DNA of 64,000 nt from Scolanthus callimorphus (GCA_033964015.1 CM066924.1:10442625-10506624); one strand, 5' to 3'. Counted from the stretch's first letter, positions 11,212-22,476 are shown. Notes: generated from the sequence alone by a model not told the origin. Numbers and translations are program-made.

Positions 11212-12972
11212 CTAGCTAATGAGGCACTTACTTGGACGATGCCTGTTATTAATTAACTTGAAGTATTCAGCTAAGACGTCCAGCGCGTCGATTGGTGGAG
11301 GTGTATGGCTTTGTCTTACATTCCAGCGCCGACTCTGTTGCTGGTGTGACGGCCTTGCTTGGAATCCCCTCCTATAAGTTCCGCCTCTTCCTGCTGTTGT
11401 GCTCTTGAGACCCGTGTGTATCTTGATATTCGCCACAAGTTTCTTTATTCCAATGTTATTGTTTAGATGCACGTCATCATAAAACACTTCTGGGTCAAAA
11501 ATTCCAAACGCATCTGACGTCACCTTCTGATTGTCTATGAACTTTAGATCATAGTGCGTGCAAATTTCATCGTATAGGTAGTTCACATCATCAATTTTGG
11601 TGTTGTCCCCTCTGGGGGCATGCAAAACTCCTGACAACGCGATATTTGCATTTGGCCAGCGTTGTTTGAGAATGTTTACACAATTCTCCATGTTGTCAAC
11701 TATATCGCTTGCCCTTAACCTCTGTACATCATTCGTACCAGTATGTAATATTATCAAGTCTTAGACGTTTGGGTCCTCCATTTCATTTAAATACTGAACC
11801 ATATTTTGAGTGCCGCCAGGAACATATTTTTTGTTAACGAAGCGCGTTGGACAGAAGCGTCGTTCCTGTATTCCCTTTATGATTGAGTCCCCCAATATAA
11901 GCACCGGTCCGGGCACTGTGGATTCTTCATCCTGCCTTCTGTTCTCTTCACTGACATATCTGTGAGCCGGACGTGTTTGGTTAGATGCGGCTGTAAATTC
12001 CGGAAATTGTTGCTGTTGCCTTTCGTGTGATCTGTCTGGAGTTTGAGATAGAGAAGTTGTAGCATTCGTTCGATTTTCTTGTTGCACTGGATGATTTACG
12101 GTAAATGTGCTATTAACAGTGGGACCGTCGTTTGGTGAAGTTTGCACCACCTCTGCGAATGATCGTGATGCTGCTGCAGCTTCTACCGGCGTGTGAGCTT
12201 CACTATGGAGGAAGTCTTCGTTCGTTGAGTGCAAACTCAGCTGCATTAGTAAGGAATCTTCAGACTTTTTCACTAGCTTCTTGAGGTCGTTTAGCTGCTG
12301 CAAGATTTCTTTTATTGTCTCGCCAGTTCCCAGTGCTTTTTCCTTTAGAGGTTTCAGTTCATTTGATAACTTCGAGCTTAGCGTCGTGACCTGTTTCGCT
12401 ATGTTTTTTACGCTTGCCCCGATTTCCGTTTTTATCTCGTCAATGCTGGTTTCGAGCTGTCGTTTAACGTCCGCAAGATTATTTTTAATCTGTTGCTTGT
12501 AATCCGCTCCGTCCATGTAACTTTCATTCAGTTCTATGGTATTTTTGGTAACCATTCTCTCAATTTTTTCATTGAACTCCTTTTGCCTTCCGACAAATTC
12601 CTCAAGTTCTTCTAGTCGTTTATCTACACTTTCTTGCGCTCGAGCCTTTTCACTCTCCGGTGGTATTATACTTTCTTCTCCAGTAGTCTCCTTTTCTCCT
12701 TCTACTTCTGCGGTGATCAGACTCCTTAATTGATTGATATAATGGTCCTTCTCTTGTCCTTGTACTTGAAGCGTTTTTGTGCCGCCATAGAAGTTGACCG
12801 TTACGGATTTGAATTTAAGTACAACCGTGTTTCCATTTGTATTTGTGCTCAATAGTTTCCCTTCATCGTCATTTTCAAACTGAGCTATCCAAAATGTCTT
12901 TAGGCTTTCTATATTGTCGCTCCATTTAAACTGATTTTTCGAATTTAAGCTAAGAAACTCCGCCATCACCAC
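11212..12972 (-). pseudogene. LINE ORF1: coiled coil and SGNH/GDSL esterase, one in-frame stop
   Basis: The frame opens at 12972 with MVMAEFLSLN. An acidic and basic coiled-coil region follows (roughly residues 100-260, with repeated EELEEFVGRQKEF-type heptads), then a Ser/Thr/Gln-rich linker. The SGNH hydrolase core follows, with block I as GDSIIKG, block III as HTGTND and a C-terminal DDVHLN (Asp-x-x-His). ORF1 proteins of CR1/L2 elements often carry such an esterase. A single TAA at 11763-11761 interrupts the frame just before LIILHTGTND; the reading continues in the same frame to 11212. All catalytic motifs are present apart from that stop. Confidence 0.85.
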
Positions 12973-12991
12973 TTACTCCTGCCTTACTCCT

Positions 12992-13100
12992 GCCAATGAA
13001 CTCGATCGTATACCTGAGTTCTACTTTGAGCTATTGTATTCTTCCTGCGATACCTATGGTGCTCCGCTCTGCGGCCTTCGGCCGCTAAGGAGCTCCGCTA
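12992..13100 (+). mobile_element. CRE-repeat element, copy 2, right part
   Basis: This is the continuation of copy 2 beyond the nested LINE. AACTCGATCGTATACCTGAG matches the uninterrupted copy at 14282-15700. It ends with the GC-rich right-end hairpin (GGTGCTCCGCTCTGCGGCC ... GGCCGCTAAGGAGCTCCGCT). Confidence 0.8.
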
Positions 13101-13175
13101 TGATATATTGTAAAGCGCCACTGGATTTTTAGTAGAAGTGGCGCTATATAATTTGATTATTATTATTATTATGTT
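13101..13175 (+). repeat. LINE-type 3' tail with ATT microsatellite
   Basis: TATTGTAAAGCGCCACTGG is followed by AAGTGGCGCTATATAATTTG and ATT repeats (13158-13172). The small stem (GCGCCACT/AGTGGCGC) and a triplet microsatellite are typical of 3' ends of invertebrate non-LTR elements. No coding part is attached. Confidence 0.5.
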
Positions 13176-13528
13176 AACTAGTAGTGCCAATAATTGTCCT
13201 TGGGGTTGAAAATACACAAGATAACTCATTATAATTCATTTCATTTTACTGGTGTATAAACTTATACTATACAAAGGTAGAGAAAAGGGTACTCTCCCAA
13301 CATTACAAGATTTTCTATACACCCTAAATAAATACGAAAAATTGAAAGCCAAGTAGCAAAAAATAAGGAAAAAATTCTACATCTAAAGCAGTGGGCGGCG
13401 TTATCGAAAATCGTATCGTAACATGTTTAAAAAAATTAGTAATATAGTAATATTTTAGAAAGGTAATGCATGGGCTAGTAGTGTTAAATGAATGTGTATA
13501 ATATGCTCTGTATGCGGAAAAAGCTTTA

Positions 13529-13827
13529 CAGCTGTTTCAGGTAACACGCGACTTCGCCGTTGCCGCCAGAGTTTGGCAGTTGGGTTTTCTGTGCTGTCCA
13601 TCAATGCAATCCGTGTCCGTGTGAGCCAATCATATCCTTACTCAGCGCATTTGATTGGCTTCCCTTACGAGACATGTCGCGACAGAAGCCAATTCACTGT
13701 ACTAGGCGAAATTAGGCAAGGACCTGATTGGCTCACATGGTTTGATTGACTACACAGGAAAACCCAACTGCCAAAAGCCCTCTCGATGTTTTGAACGCGC
13801 TGGGTCGCGTGTTACCTGAAACAGCTG
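13529..13827. mobile_element. MITE family A, copy 1 (CAGCTGTTTCAGG TIRs, TA target)
   Basis: The 24-base terminal inverted repeats begin CAGCTGTTTCAGGTAACACG. Both ends are flanked by TA, as in Tc1/mariner-type targets. The interior also folds (CCAATCA ... TGATTGG, AACTGCCAAA). A second copy is at 62541-62782. Confidence 0.85.
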
Positions 13828-14281
13828 TAAATGTAAATGGTACTGGAAAAAATGTCAATGAAAAAACATGTGAAAAAACATTGACTTTCTCATTTTGCCC
13901 AAGTCTCCGTTATATTTTTGTAGTTTTCTTTCCCCACTCGAGTTCCCCATTCGCCTTTGCCATTGAAAAGAAATCAAAGCTGCAGTGTTGTTTGCATTTA
14001 GCCACAATGCTAGATTCTATTTGCGAACTCCGTCGATTTGATTTTTGATGAGGTTCAATAAGTTATTCTGTAATCAATGGCACTTTTGCAGTGATTCGCG
14101 CCCGTGCGTAATTTTCTCTGCCAAAAAGGAGACACCACAGGGAGACCAGTCCATAGCCAGGGCCAAACAACGGCGAAAATGCGCATGACGTTTTTTTTCC
14201 AAATAATGCTGATTTATTTCGGCATGAGGAAGGTATTTCACATAATAACACACTTGCCTGTGCTCCATGCTCGATTTTTAA

Positions 14282-15700
14282 GATTTTAGCGGAGCTCCTT
14301 AGCGGCCGAAGGCCACAGAGCGGAGCACCATAGGTATCGCAGGAAGAGTTCAAAAGCTCAAAACAGAACTCAGGTATACGATCGACTTGATTTTTCATCG
14401 TTCAGCGGTATTCCCACTATAGTATCGCTGGCGCGTCCGTGCGTGTCTGCGAGTCCGCGTGCCCCACCACAGGTAAACCAAGACCCTTGCCCGTTCATGA
14501 ATCATATCTCAGGAAGGGCTGAAGCTCAGACAACCAAAGTCGCGTTGGGAGGGGGCATTCTGTTAAGAGGGGGGGGGGGGGGGGCGACTGGATGATCACG
14601 TGTCATGACGTCATCGATGACGTCTTCATAGGAGAAAAAAGTATATCTCGGGAAGGGATGAGCCTCAGACAACCAAACTTGGGTGAAGTTGTCTCAGTGG
14701 CAAGGGGGTTGCAACACAGTAGTCACGTGGTATGATGTCATCGATGACGTCATCATGGGAGAAAAAGAGTATATCTCGGGAAGGGATAAACCTCAGACAA
14801 CCAAACTTGGGTGAAGTTGTCTAAGTGGCAAGGGGGTTGCAACACAGTAGTCACGTGGTATGACGTCATCGATGACGTCATCATAGGAGAAAAATAGTAT
14901 ATCTCGGGAAGGGATGAACCTTAGACAACCAAACTTGGGTGAAGTTGTCTAAGTGGCAAGGGGGTTGCAACACAATAGTCACGTGGTATGACGTCATCGG
15001 TGACGTCATCATGGGAAAAAAGAGTATATTTCGGGAAGGGATGAACCTCAGACAACCAAACTTGGGTGAAGTTGTCTTAGTACCAAGGGGGTTGTAACAC
15101 CGAAGTCACGTGGTATGACGTGTCGATGACGTCATCATAGGAGAAAAAGAGTATATCTCGGGAAGGGATGGACCTCAGACAACGAAACTTGGGTGAAGTT
15201 GTCTTAAAGTGGAAAGGGGGTGCAACTGCCGTGGTCACGTGGTATGATGACATCGATGACGTCATCATAGGAGAAAAAGAGTATATCTCGGGAAGGAATA
15301 AACCTCAGACAACCAAACTTGGGTGAAGTTGTCTTAGTGGCAAGGGGGTTGCAACACCGAAGTCACGTGGTATGACGTCATCGATGACGTCATCGTAGGA
15401 GAAAAAGAATAAATCTCAGGAAGGGATGAGCTTCAGACAACCAAACTTGGGTGAAGTTGTCTAAGTGACAAGGGGATGCAACTGCCGTGGTCACGTGATA
15501 TGACATCATCGATGACGTCATCAAACGAGAAAAGGTATAGATCTTTGAACCTCAGACAACCAAACTTTAGTCAAATGGTCACGTAGTATAACGGTGCAAG
15601 TCTATATATGTACAATGGCAACCTTTTTCTCTAACTGACACAGACAAATGTGTAACCGCGGGGAGCTCCGCTTTTAGCCAGTGGCTAAATCTATATATTA
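14282..15700 (-). mobile_element. CRE-repeat element, copy 3 (inverted)
   Basis: On + it starts with the right-end hairpin (TTTTAGCGGAGCTCCTTAGC ... GGAGCACCATA). Then come the GATCG/TACCTGAG block, a GTCCGTGCGTG simple repeat, a poly-G run (14571-14584), eight tandem units of about 128 bp with paired TGACGTCA and CACGTG, and the hairpin end AGCTCCGCTTTTAGCCAGTG GCTAAA. It is uninterrupted and shows what copy 2 looked like before the LINE landed. Confidence 0.85.
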
Positions 15701-15799
15701 CTCAAGTAAAATTACAATTTGGTATTTCATTGATGTTTATATCTATATATTAATACCGTAAGAGAAATTGTGTCCGCACTCACTCCGCTTAGCCCTGAA

Positions 15800-16330
15800 G
15801 CTGTGCCGCCAAAAGAAGTTCACAGACCTGAAGGGAAGGTGGAAATCTCGACCGTGGGCGTGTTTTTGTTGAGCAAAGTTCTAATTCAAGCAATTTCTTA
15901 AGCGAGGGACAAAGCCGCCATCGCCACCATTTTGAAATCTCCCACAGAAACTAAAAATGAACTCAGTTCGCGCAGCCCAAAGCACCAAAGACATTGAAAC
16001 CTAAATGGTTCTCTTACAGATTACATACAGGAATGTGCAGGGATAATTCTAACTTGAAAGATTTGAGCTGAGAAAAATTTTCATTCAAAGTTTCAACAAA
16101 CGTACACACTACCTTGCTTCCCTCGGAGCACGCGCTTAGTCATGCTAAGTCGAAATGACACATTTACAAAACAAAGTCCGTGAAAGTCATGAATAATATT
16201 CTCTAAGTATAAATCCTGACGTCTCTATCGCAAAACGAAGGACACAATACCGAAGAGAAGGAGGAAATCCCTCCAGTGGGCGTGTTTTTGTTTTCAATCT
16301 ATTTTTTAAGCGAGGGATAAAGCCGAAAAA
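15800..16330 (+). repeat. diverged local duplication
   Basis: Two similar blocks near 15810-15915 and 16240-16325 share GGGCGTGTTTTTGTT and AAGCGAGGGACAAAGCCG-type sequence about 420 bases apart. No coding potential is seen; this is part of the intergenic or intronic stretch before the first MYBBP1A exon. Confidence 0.5.
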
Positions 16331-16374
16331 ATATAAATAAGATAAACTATAAAAAATTCTTATTCCTTAGAACA

Positions 16375-16770
16375 TTTTTACTTGACCTGTTTCTCCTCTC
16401 CCCTCACTGAGATATGGTAAACATACAAACAATTCCGAAGTCAAATTGCGCTTTCGATTTTCACGGGTTCTTTGACCGATTTGAGAGACGAACACGCGTG
16501 ATGTTGTCGCACCAAAATCAGGGAGACCAGTGCAAAAAAATCCTTTTGGGCTCACTTCATTTATTTCGGCATGGTGGGACGGGGTACTCATGCTGATGGG
16601 AGGTTATTAGTAATGTAAATCCAGCAGTTTATGGAAGGTGGAAATCATGAACCCCTTCCCACATCCATATGGCCATTGTGATTTTTTTTTTCGTTTTTTT
16701 TTTAAACAGAGAACACTTTAAGTAAAATAAATTTCCCCCTTACACGTGAATTTTTCACGGGCATCAGCTA
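16375..16770 (+). repeat. dispersed repeat, related to 54480-54840
   Basis: This block and 54480-54840 share, in the same orientation, CTTGACCTGTTTC-like starts, a CGCACCAAAAT block, GATTTATTTCGGCATGG-like sequence and a GTTTATGGAAGG block. Part of it also recurs near 14100-14260. It is non-coding; the family is unknown. Confidence 0.5.
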
Positions 16771-17127
16771 GTAATAAACAAAACATGACATGACCGCTTG
16801 GAGATACGAATTGTATCTTCTCGTGTTAAACAATTATCTCCACTAAAATAAAATTTTTAACACTCGAAGATAAAATTCGTAAATTTTCAACACTCGAAGA
16901 TAAAATTTGTATCTCCGCGCGGCCATGATATCCTCTATGTATTTGTCTAAACGTATACGAAGTTTGGAGAAAATTCGCCAAGCTGATTATACACTTTTTT
17001 TACTTTTGAAATTCAAAAGTTTCTAATTATGACGAACTTTATTGGTTCGACTCAATAAGAGCGACTGAAGTTCGACGTTTGGCGTAGGCCTTACCGTTAT
17101 CTAAGGTTGCATTTTATTCTGTTCTAG

Positions 17128-17185
17128 AGTGTTAGATTTGATAGAGATCTTCATCAAGAAGCAACCTCGGAACCCATTAGTGCTG
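17128..17185 (+). CDS. MYBBP1A: MYBBP1A-like exon (VLDLIE..KKQPRNPLVL)
   Basis: The exon follows a pyrimidine-rich acceptor (TTTTATTCTGTTCTAG) and ends at a consensus donor GTAAGT. The first base completes a codon from an upstream exon that is not in the window; 19 codons follow, reading VLDLIEIFIKKQPRNPLVL. The VLDL-E-x5-KKQP-x-NPLV pattern is the motif I associate with the conserved helix of MYBBP1A/Pol5 just before its LLEPLL segment. No alternative frame across the exon joins the next exon openly. The next exon is 12.4 kb away and in phase. Confidence 0.8.
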
Positions 17186-17379
17186 GTAAGTAGAGGCCGA
17201 ATTGTATCTAGTGGAATGAATTTTCGGTAGTCTACGAATGCCATTTGTTTATTTCAAATCACATAACGATTTAGTCTTTTAATTGTAAATGGTTTTAGAT
17301 AAGCATTAATTATATACATACTGAGACATACGCACGGTTTAGCTATATCGTAAATTTTCGTTCGGAAATGGCTTCCACT

Positions 17380-19065
17380 GAGCCAATCAGCAGTCGCGAA
17401 CGGCATTTTTCGCGTGTGACCAAAATTATACGTCAAATCAAGAGAATCTTTTCCTTGTGTTTTGGCGGGAGTTCGCTCACTTTCCAAAAAAATCATCGAC
17501 CGTCTCAAAATCAGTCGCAGTTTCTGATTTCACAAATCTTACAACAATGGAAGAAAGTCGACTTGTCAGTCACTCTATACTAATTCTTGGGTTTCAATCA
17601 CGTGACTTTTGCGCGTAATTTTGCTTCCGGTCTGAATCAACTGGAGGTCAAGATGAAGAAGTTTTCTGAAGTTCACGAGCAAAACTTTAAATTTACTAGC
17701 TACATTTTCTAGAAAATCACAACTATAAATAAACCTGATTCATATTTAAACTAAATCCTAGTGTAAATACAAATTTGTAGCGATTGGATGGTCGGGTTTT
17801 GCTTTTTTAGCCAGTTTTAACTGTGGTAAATGAGTAAAACTTAACAAACTGGCTGATATTTTAGGCAGCGTTTTTTCAAATGCTTGATGTTTTCACTCAT
17901 TTGGCGCGAAAAATAATAATTGTAATGAAAAATAGATATGTAATAGGGTTGAGAAACATTTATATGCTCCTGTTTCTGGACGAAAGACCTGAGAAGCAGA
18001 AGTTTTTGAAGACAGTAAGCTAAGTAATTACTTGATTGCTGTTTTTTTGTCAAATTGAAATGAACTCAGAAAATCGACCCGGCTCTTTTGCATACAGTTT
18101 TCCCCTACTGCAAAACAACTTTCCACATAAATAAGATTCAATTCTCAATAAGCTATTACATGTAGGTGTCAAATTTCTGTAGTTTCTAAAGTATGTTTTT
18201 ACAAAACGCCTAAATTTTGACTCTTTCAAAGTTGTGTTTCAGCCAGCTCAACGCAGCGACAAAACTCACTTCGACATGAAACAAAAACTTGACCAAATTT
18301 TAGCCAATGAAAAACAAATTGTATTCACACGACTGGGAAAAAGAATCGAAAGTCCATGTCAACCTAGAATAAATAGGTAAATCCCGGAGTAAATTCCGGA
18401 CGTTTTGCTGGGTTTTCGGACTCCTTGGTAAATGTTTGACAAACTTTCATTTTTGCCTACCTGCTCGGATTGTTTGAAGCGAACTTCATGTGATTTGTCC
18501 GTGTATCAAATGAGAAACCAATTCATCCATAGTCCTGGTGGTTTTGTGTAAATCCTTTATGAGTCCCTAATTCATCCGTATAGCTACCAAACTCATTTAA
18601 ACTTAATTTCAAATACATATCTTATCTTCATGAATCACTTTCACTTGGCGACAACAAGTTCTCGAGGCCACGGCGCTTTTCGGCTGCTTTTCTGGAGTCG
18701 TTTGGACCATTTCGATTGTTTTCAGAGTTTGTATTCCTTGCTGTCTGTTTTGGGCAATCTAAAGACATCTGTTTATCTGTTTACCCAACTTGTAGAATCA
18801 GAAACAACGCGAGGAGATAACTTTTTCACAGTTTTCCATCTCGAAAAGCACTGCAGGCACGGACGTTTGACCTCCAGCTGAATTTTTAATGAGGCTCTAA
18901 AAAGCGGATGTGACGTCATATGAAACCCAAGAATTCTGTGGAAGACATCGTTGATTGCGCGAAACCAAAAACAAAAGAAAGAACTACTCATCAATTCAAA
19001 CTGTTTGAAATCTTTGATCATTCTAATGACGTTTTTCAACGAGCTCAAAGCTAGAATATTTTATC
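17380..19065 (+). repeat. dispersed repeat R, interrupted copy
   Basis: Segments 17380-17585 and 18932-19065 match the - strand of 53575-53925. The shared order includes CAGCAGTCGCGAACG, GTCGACTTGTCAGTCACTCT, GTGGAAGAC.TCGTTGATTG and ATCAATTCAAACTG. In this copy the two segments are separated by an inserted DNA element. Confidence 0.75.
17586..18931 (+). mobile_element. 1346-bp DNA element, CTTGGGTTTCA TIRs, AATT duplication
   Basis: The ends are CTTGGGTTTCA and TGAAACCCAAG, and each is flanked by AATT. The related repeat R at 53.7 kb has a single AATT there and no insert, so the borders are defined by an empty site. No transposase ORF is present. A second, inverted copy is at 48549-50667. 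Confidence 0.88.
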
Positions 19066-19079
19066 TTCGGAAAGTGCAG

Positions 19080-21400
19080 CCCTTAATATTCCCATATATA
19101 TCTTATGCAGTTACTGTGTGGGTTCTGCCAGCAAGTGTCAGTTAAATAAGGTTCTCCTGCTCCAAAAACGGGCCCTACGTTTTATGAGTTTTGCTAATAG
19201 GAATGAACATGCGGTAGGGACAACAAACCCAAAATTGGATTCTGGAATAACTACATTTTGACCAATTCACCATTCAGAGCTCAATTGTCTGAGCATTTTG
19301 GTACCTCAACCACCTCTATAGCACTTTCTGTTCAAAAGTTATGATTTTTTAAATATACGGAAATTCGGCTTTTCTTTAGCACAAAGGAGGCTTAGTTTTA
19401 ATTAGGAAAGCCTGCACTGGGATGGCACCATGACTCATTATAGACATCCAAGAATCTAGCTCAGTCAATCACAGATAACTCAAGAACCGGCAAACAGATT
19501 TCATTCAAATTTTCAGGAACAACCCGTCAGTGCACGAGCTTCAATATGATGACACAAATGGCGTTGCCATGGAAACCAACGTGATGACAGTGGTTAAAAT
19601 ATTAATAAATTGAAACAGAAAGCAGTGTTATTTTTGTACAAATCATGGAATAAAGGTAGCTGGTCAACATTAACATAACAGGGGTTCTGATAATACTGTC
19701 GACAAACTTTATAAATGAATGTTTCCATGGCAACACCCTTAAATGTCCATGCGTCATTTATAAAAAGTAAACATACTGCTGCATTGATTATTATTACAAG
19801 TTAAAACGATCCAGAAAGAAAATTATCTAGGTTAATAGGATGATTCCAAGAAAAAAGTTCTAATGAGAACCTTTAATAAGCTACTGTAACAAAAAAATTC
19901 TATTGAGAAAGCTAGCAAGTGGCTGTGGAAGCATTTTTCAGAAAAATTCAAGTAAAAGATTAAAAACATTTTTTTTTCTAAATTAATTTATTTCATGAAT
20001 TTATTTCATAAGTACAAAACATCTTTATTCTTTTGTAAATATCTTACAGACTGAGATACATTTAGCTTGAAAAACTCACAAAACCTCTGTTTACAAGCTT
20101 GGAAAGCACCACAACCAGTCATCACTATCATCCGAAGAGTGCTGAAAACAAAGAAAAATAATTGTTCTCATTTATAAATCTTGCAACGAAATCTAGAGTT
20201 AGAAAGGTTCTTTACAATCCACCTAAATATAATTATTTTCTTTGCCATCCTAAAATCGACTTCCAATTATTTTCAAAATGACTCAGTTAAACTAAAGCTG
20301 AAAAGAGAAAGAACCAAGTGTCTTGTTGGGTTCTGACAGTTGTGAGAACTGTCAGAAGAATTCACCAGTTTAATTCAATAATTTGTGTAGAAACACTGAC
20401 AAACAAAAATTTCTACTCCACTTATCAAGGTTTTTGTTTAAAAAATAATACAAAAGTGATCGGCTTTCACCTACCTGCATATGAATGAGACAAAGTGAAG
20501 TGAAAGCACCTTCGCACGCCGCCATGTTTGTCTTCTACCGCCACACTTGTTTGTATTCAACGCAAATTCTGCGATGGAAGCGCTAATATATCTTGGTAAA
20601 AAATCATGAAAATCAAAAGACAAGGTGTTGACAATGTCACCCAGGCTTGTTTCCTTGCTTCATCACAATTGTAAACACACTAATTTTCGAAAATAAAGCT
20701 TAGAAAGCTTGAAAAATCGCGCGAAAATCCTGAAACTGAAGGGAAACTGTCATGACAGTGGAGTCCAGTCCTGTTGCTATGCTCTAGTGCCTTAGAACAA
20801 TAGAAAAGTGACAGGCTTCCATCCCATAAAAGGAGATATTCCACAGGTACCCCGGGCGATCCGTGGTGCCGCTCGATCGGAAAACCGACTTTAGTCGAAT
20901 ATCAGTCTCGCGCCGAGCGCGATTTCTCTAAAACTATAAATCCAAATACCATCAAACACACAGACATGAAAGAACGATACCTTATTTATTGTTTGTGTGA
21001 AGAAGAAGGGGATTGCTTAAAATACAAGCCCGCAACAACCTTGCGAATTCAATGAATTTTTAGTTGCCTACAGAACATGGCGGCCGAGTTCTAATACCAG
21101 TCCTCTGACCGCGCGCGGACCCTACATGCGGTTCCACTCTTTGTTAAATCTGATATTTTACCTGTCAATTTTCTTTATTTTGAATCCGTGTGCTGCCTTA
21201 TGCATGACATTCGAAACAAAACTGCTCCCCCCAACATAGTAGAACTGTTCACTGATACCAAAAATATGCACTCTTACGGTACCCGATCAACAACATCTCA
21301 TAACTTTTATATTAAAAAATCAAGATTAGATGCACAACACAAAGGCTTTTCAAGAATTGGTGCAATGGTGTGGAACGACTTACCGTGACCTTACGAGAGC
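19080..21400 (+). pseudogene. CR1-like LINE C-terminal fragment split by a transposon
   Basis: The 5' piece (19080-19215) reads PYISYAVTVW, then with one frame slip SKCQLNKVLLLQKRALRFM and ANRNEHAV. The 3' piece (21124-21400) reads PLFVKSDILPVNFLYFE, HDIRNKTAPPNIVELF and FSRIGAMVWNDLP. These are the carboxy end of a non-LTR reverse transcriptase. Removing the insert at 19216-21123 and one copy of the 9-base duplication restores continuity of the reading. Confidence 0.85.
19216..21123. mobile_element. 1908-bp non-autonomous DNA element with 9-bp target duplication
   Basis: It is flanked by ACATGCGGT at 19207-19215 and 21124-21132. The ends are AGGGAC... and ...GGACCCT, a short inverted repeat (AGGGWC). 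No long ORF or transposase motif is seen inside. The duplication length suggests an 8-9 bp class such as Mutator/Merlin/hAT, which is inference. Confidence 0.88.
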
Positions 21401-21967
21401 TTCCAAAAAAGTGTTTTAAATAAATCTGCATTCTACCCTAATCTATATTATATACAGGTACGATGACTACATTGTTATCTCTCAAATCAGGCATGCGCTA
21501 AAAAATCACAGGCCTTGACTTTTTTCTTTCTTTCTCTTTACCAACCATAAAAGTGATGCCGATAAAACTATGCTTTCCTTTTCCTTTTTTTTCTGGTTTA
21601 AAAAAAATTCATCGTCTATAAGCTCTTCTTAACTTCTTCTTCTTCAATCTTAATATAATTTGAGCAAAAACCGTGTTACAAAATATATGTATTAAAAACC
21701 CTGATAAGGCTGGTCCGCCTCCATTAGTTAGTCTATTTGCAGATCAGCCACTGCTGTAAATAATATTTAAAAGTCAGAATAAAAAAGTCTGAAGTCTGAA
21801 GTCTGCAGGGACTGTCACTTAGGAAAGTGGCAAAATTTTGCGATGTATCAAAGTCAACAGTCTTAAAAATCAGTTAAAAATCCAGTTGTTTGTCAAAAAA
21901 GAGAACTACCCTTGATGTTAACATTCGGCTGCCATTCACAAAAATTCTCGTCACATGACATGTAATA

Positions 21968-22189
21968 GGCCATTTGCACTAAGTGGGTCACGTGACCCCA
22001 ACTACCTCTTAACGAGATGTTTTGTCAAAATCAATTCCAGAAAGACAAAGAACCAATTGATATTAGTCAGAAACTCAAGTTTCAGGTTAAAATCTCTAAC
22101 CTGGAGCAAATGGCAGCGAGTTGAATTTTCAAGATTTTATTCAGAATGTATGGGATTTGGGTCACGTGACCCAGTTAGTGCAAATGGCC
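21968..22189. mobile_element. MITE with GGCCATTTGCACTAA TIRs, TA target
   Basis: Both ends carry GGCCATTTGCACTAAGTGGG TCACGTGACC in inverted orientation, with about 33 paired bases, flanked by TA. Each arm contains the palindrome GGGTCACGTGACCC. There is no coding content. Confidence 0.85.
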
Positions 22190-22349
22190 TATTATGCGTA
22201 CAATTCACAATGACGGTGAGCCATTACAAATATATTGCAATTTTATAGCTTGATTAACTAAATTCCTAATTCTAACTCTATTCTATAGTAGACACAAATT
22301 TTCCCGAAAAGTTTATCCTCTTTCTTTGCAACTAGAATTTTGGATAACG

Positions 22350-22446
22350 CGTATAAGATCACTTTTTCGTGGCGCACCGTCAGTCTAAAATAGAAAAACG
22401 TCTACTCGTTTTTTTTTTAAAGAACCGACGGTGCGCCATGAAAAGT
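22350..22446. repeat. hairpin (GTGGCGCACCGTC arms)
   Basis: ACTTTTTCGTGGCGCACCGTC is paired with GACGGTGCGCCATGAAAAGT across a 50-base loop containing a T-run. It is a small foldback, possibly a MITE. A related half-site (ATGGTGCACCGTC) is near 25405. Confidence 0.55.
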
Positions 22447-22476
22447 CGAAAAAAACAGCGTTAAACTATAATTTTA

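Larger units (their letters stand above)
7661..12991 (-). mobile_element. near-complete CR1/L2-like LINE, nested
   Basis: A 5.3-kb non-LTR retrotransposon lies on the - strand. It has ORF1 (coiled coil plus SGNH esterase), ORF2 (AP endonuclease, reverse transcriptase, C-terminal zinc knuckle), a 3' UTR, and a terminal microsatellite of ATGCT units (7661-7694 as AGCAT on +), a 3' end type seen in CR1/L2 relatives. It is inserted in CRE-repeat copy 2; the intact copy at 14.4 kb shows the empty site. Confidence 0.85.

Noticed and set aside
12281..12733. Ser/Leu-rich + strand frames
   Set aside because: Antisense shadows of the LINE ORF1 coiled-coil region.
13492..14048. Two + strand frames around 13.5-14.0 kb
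   Set aside because: They run across MITE family A and its flanks and stop at its borders; no conserved motif.
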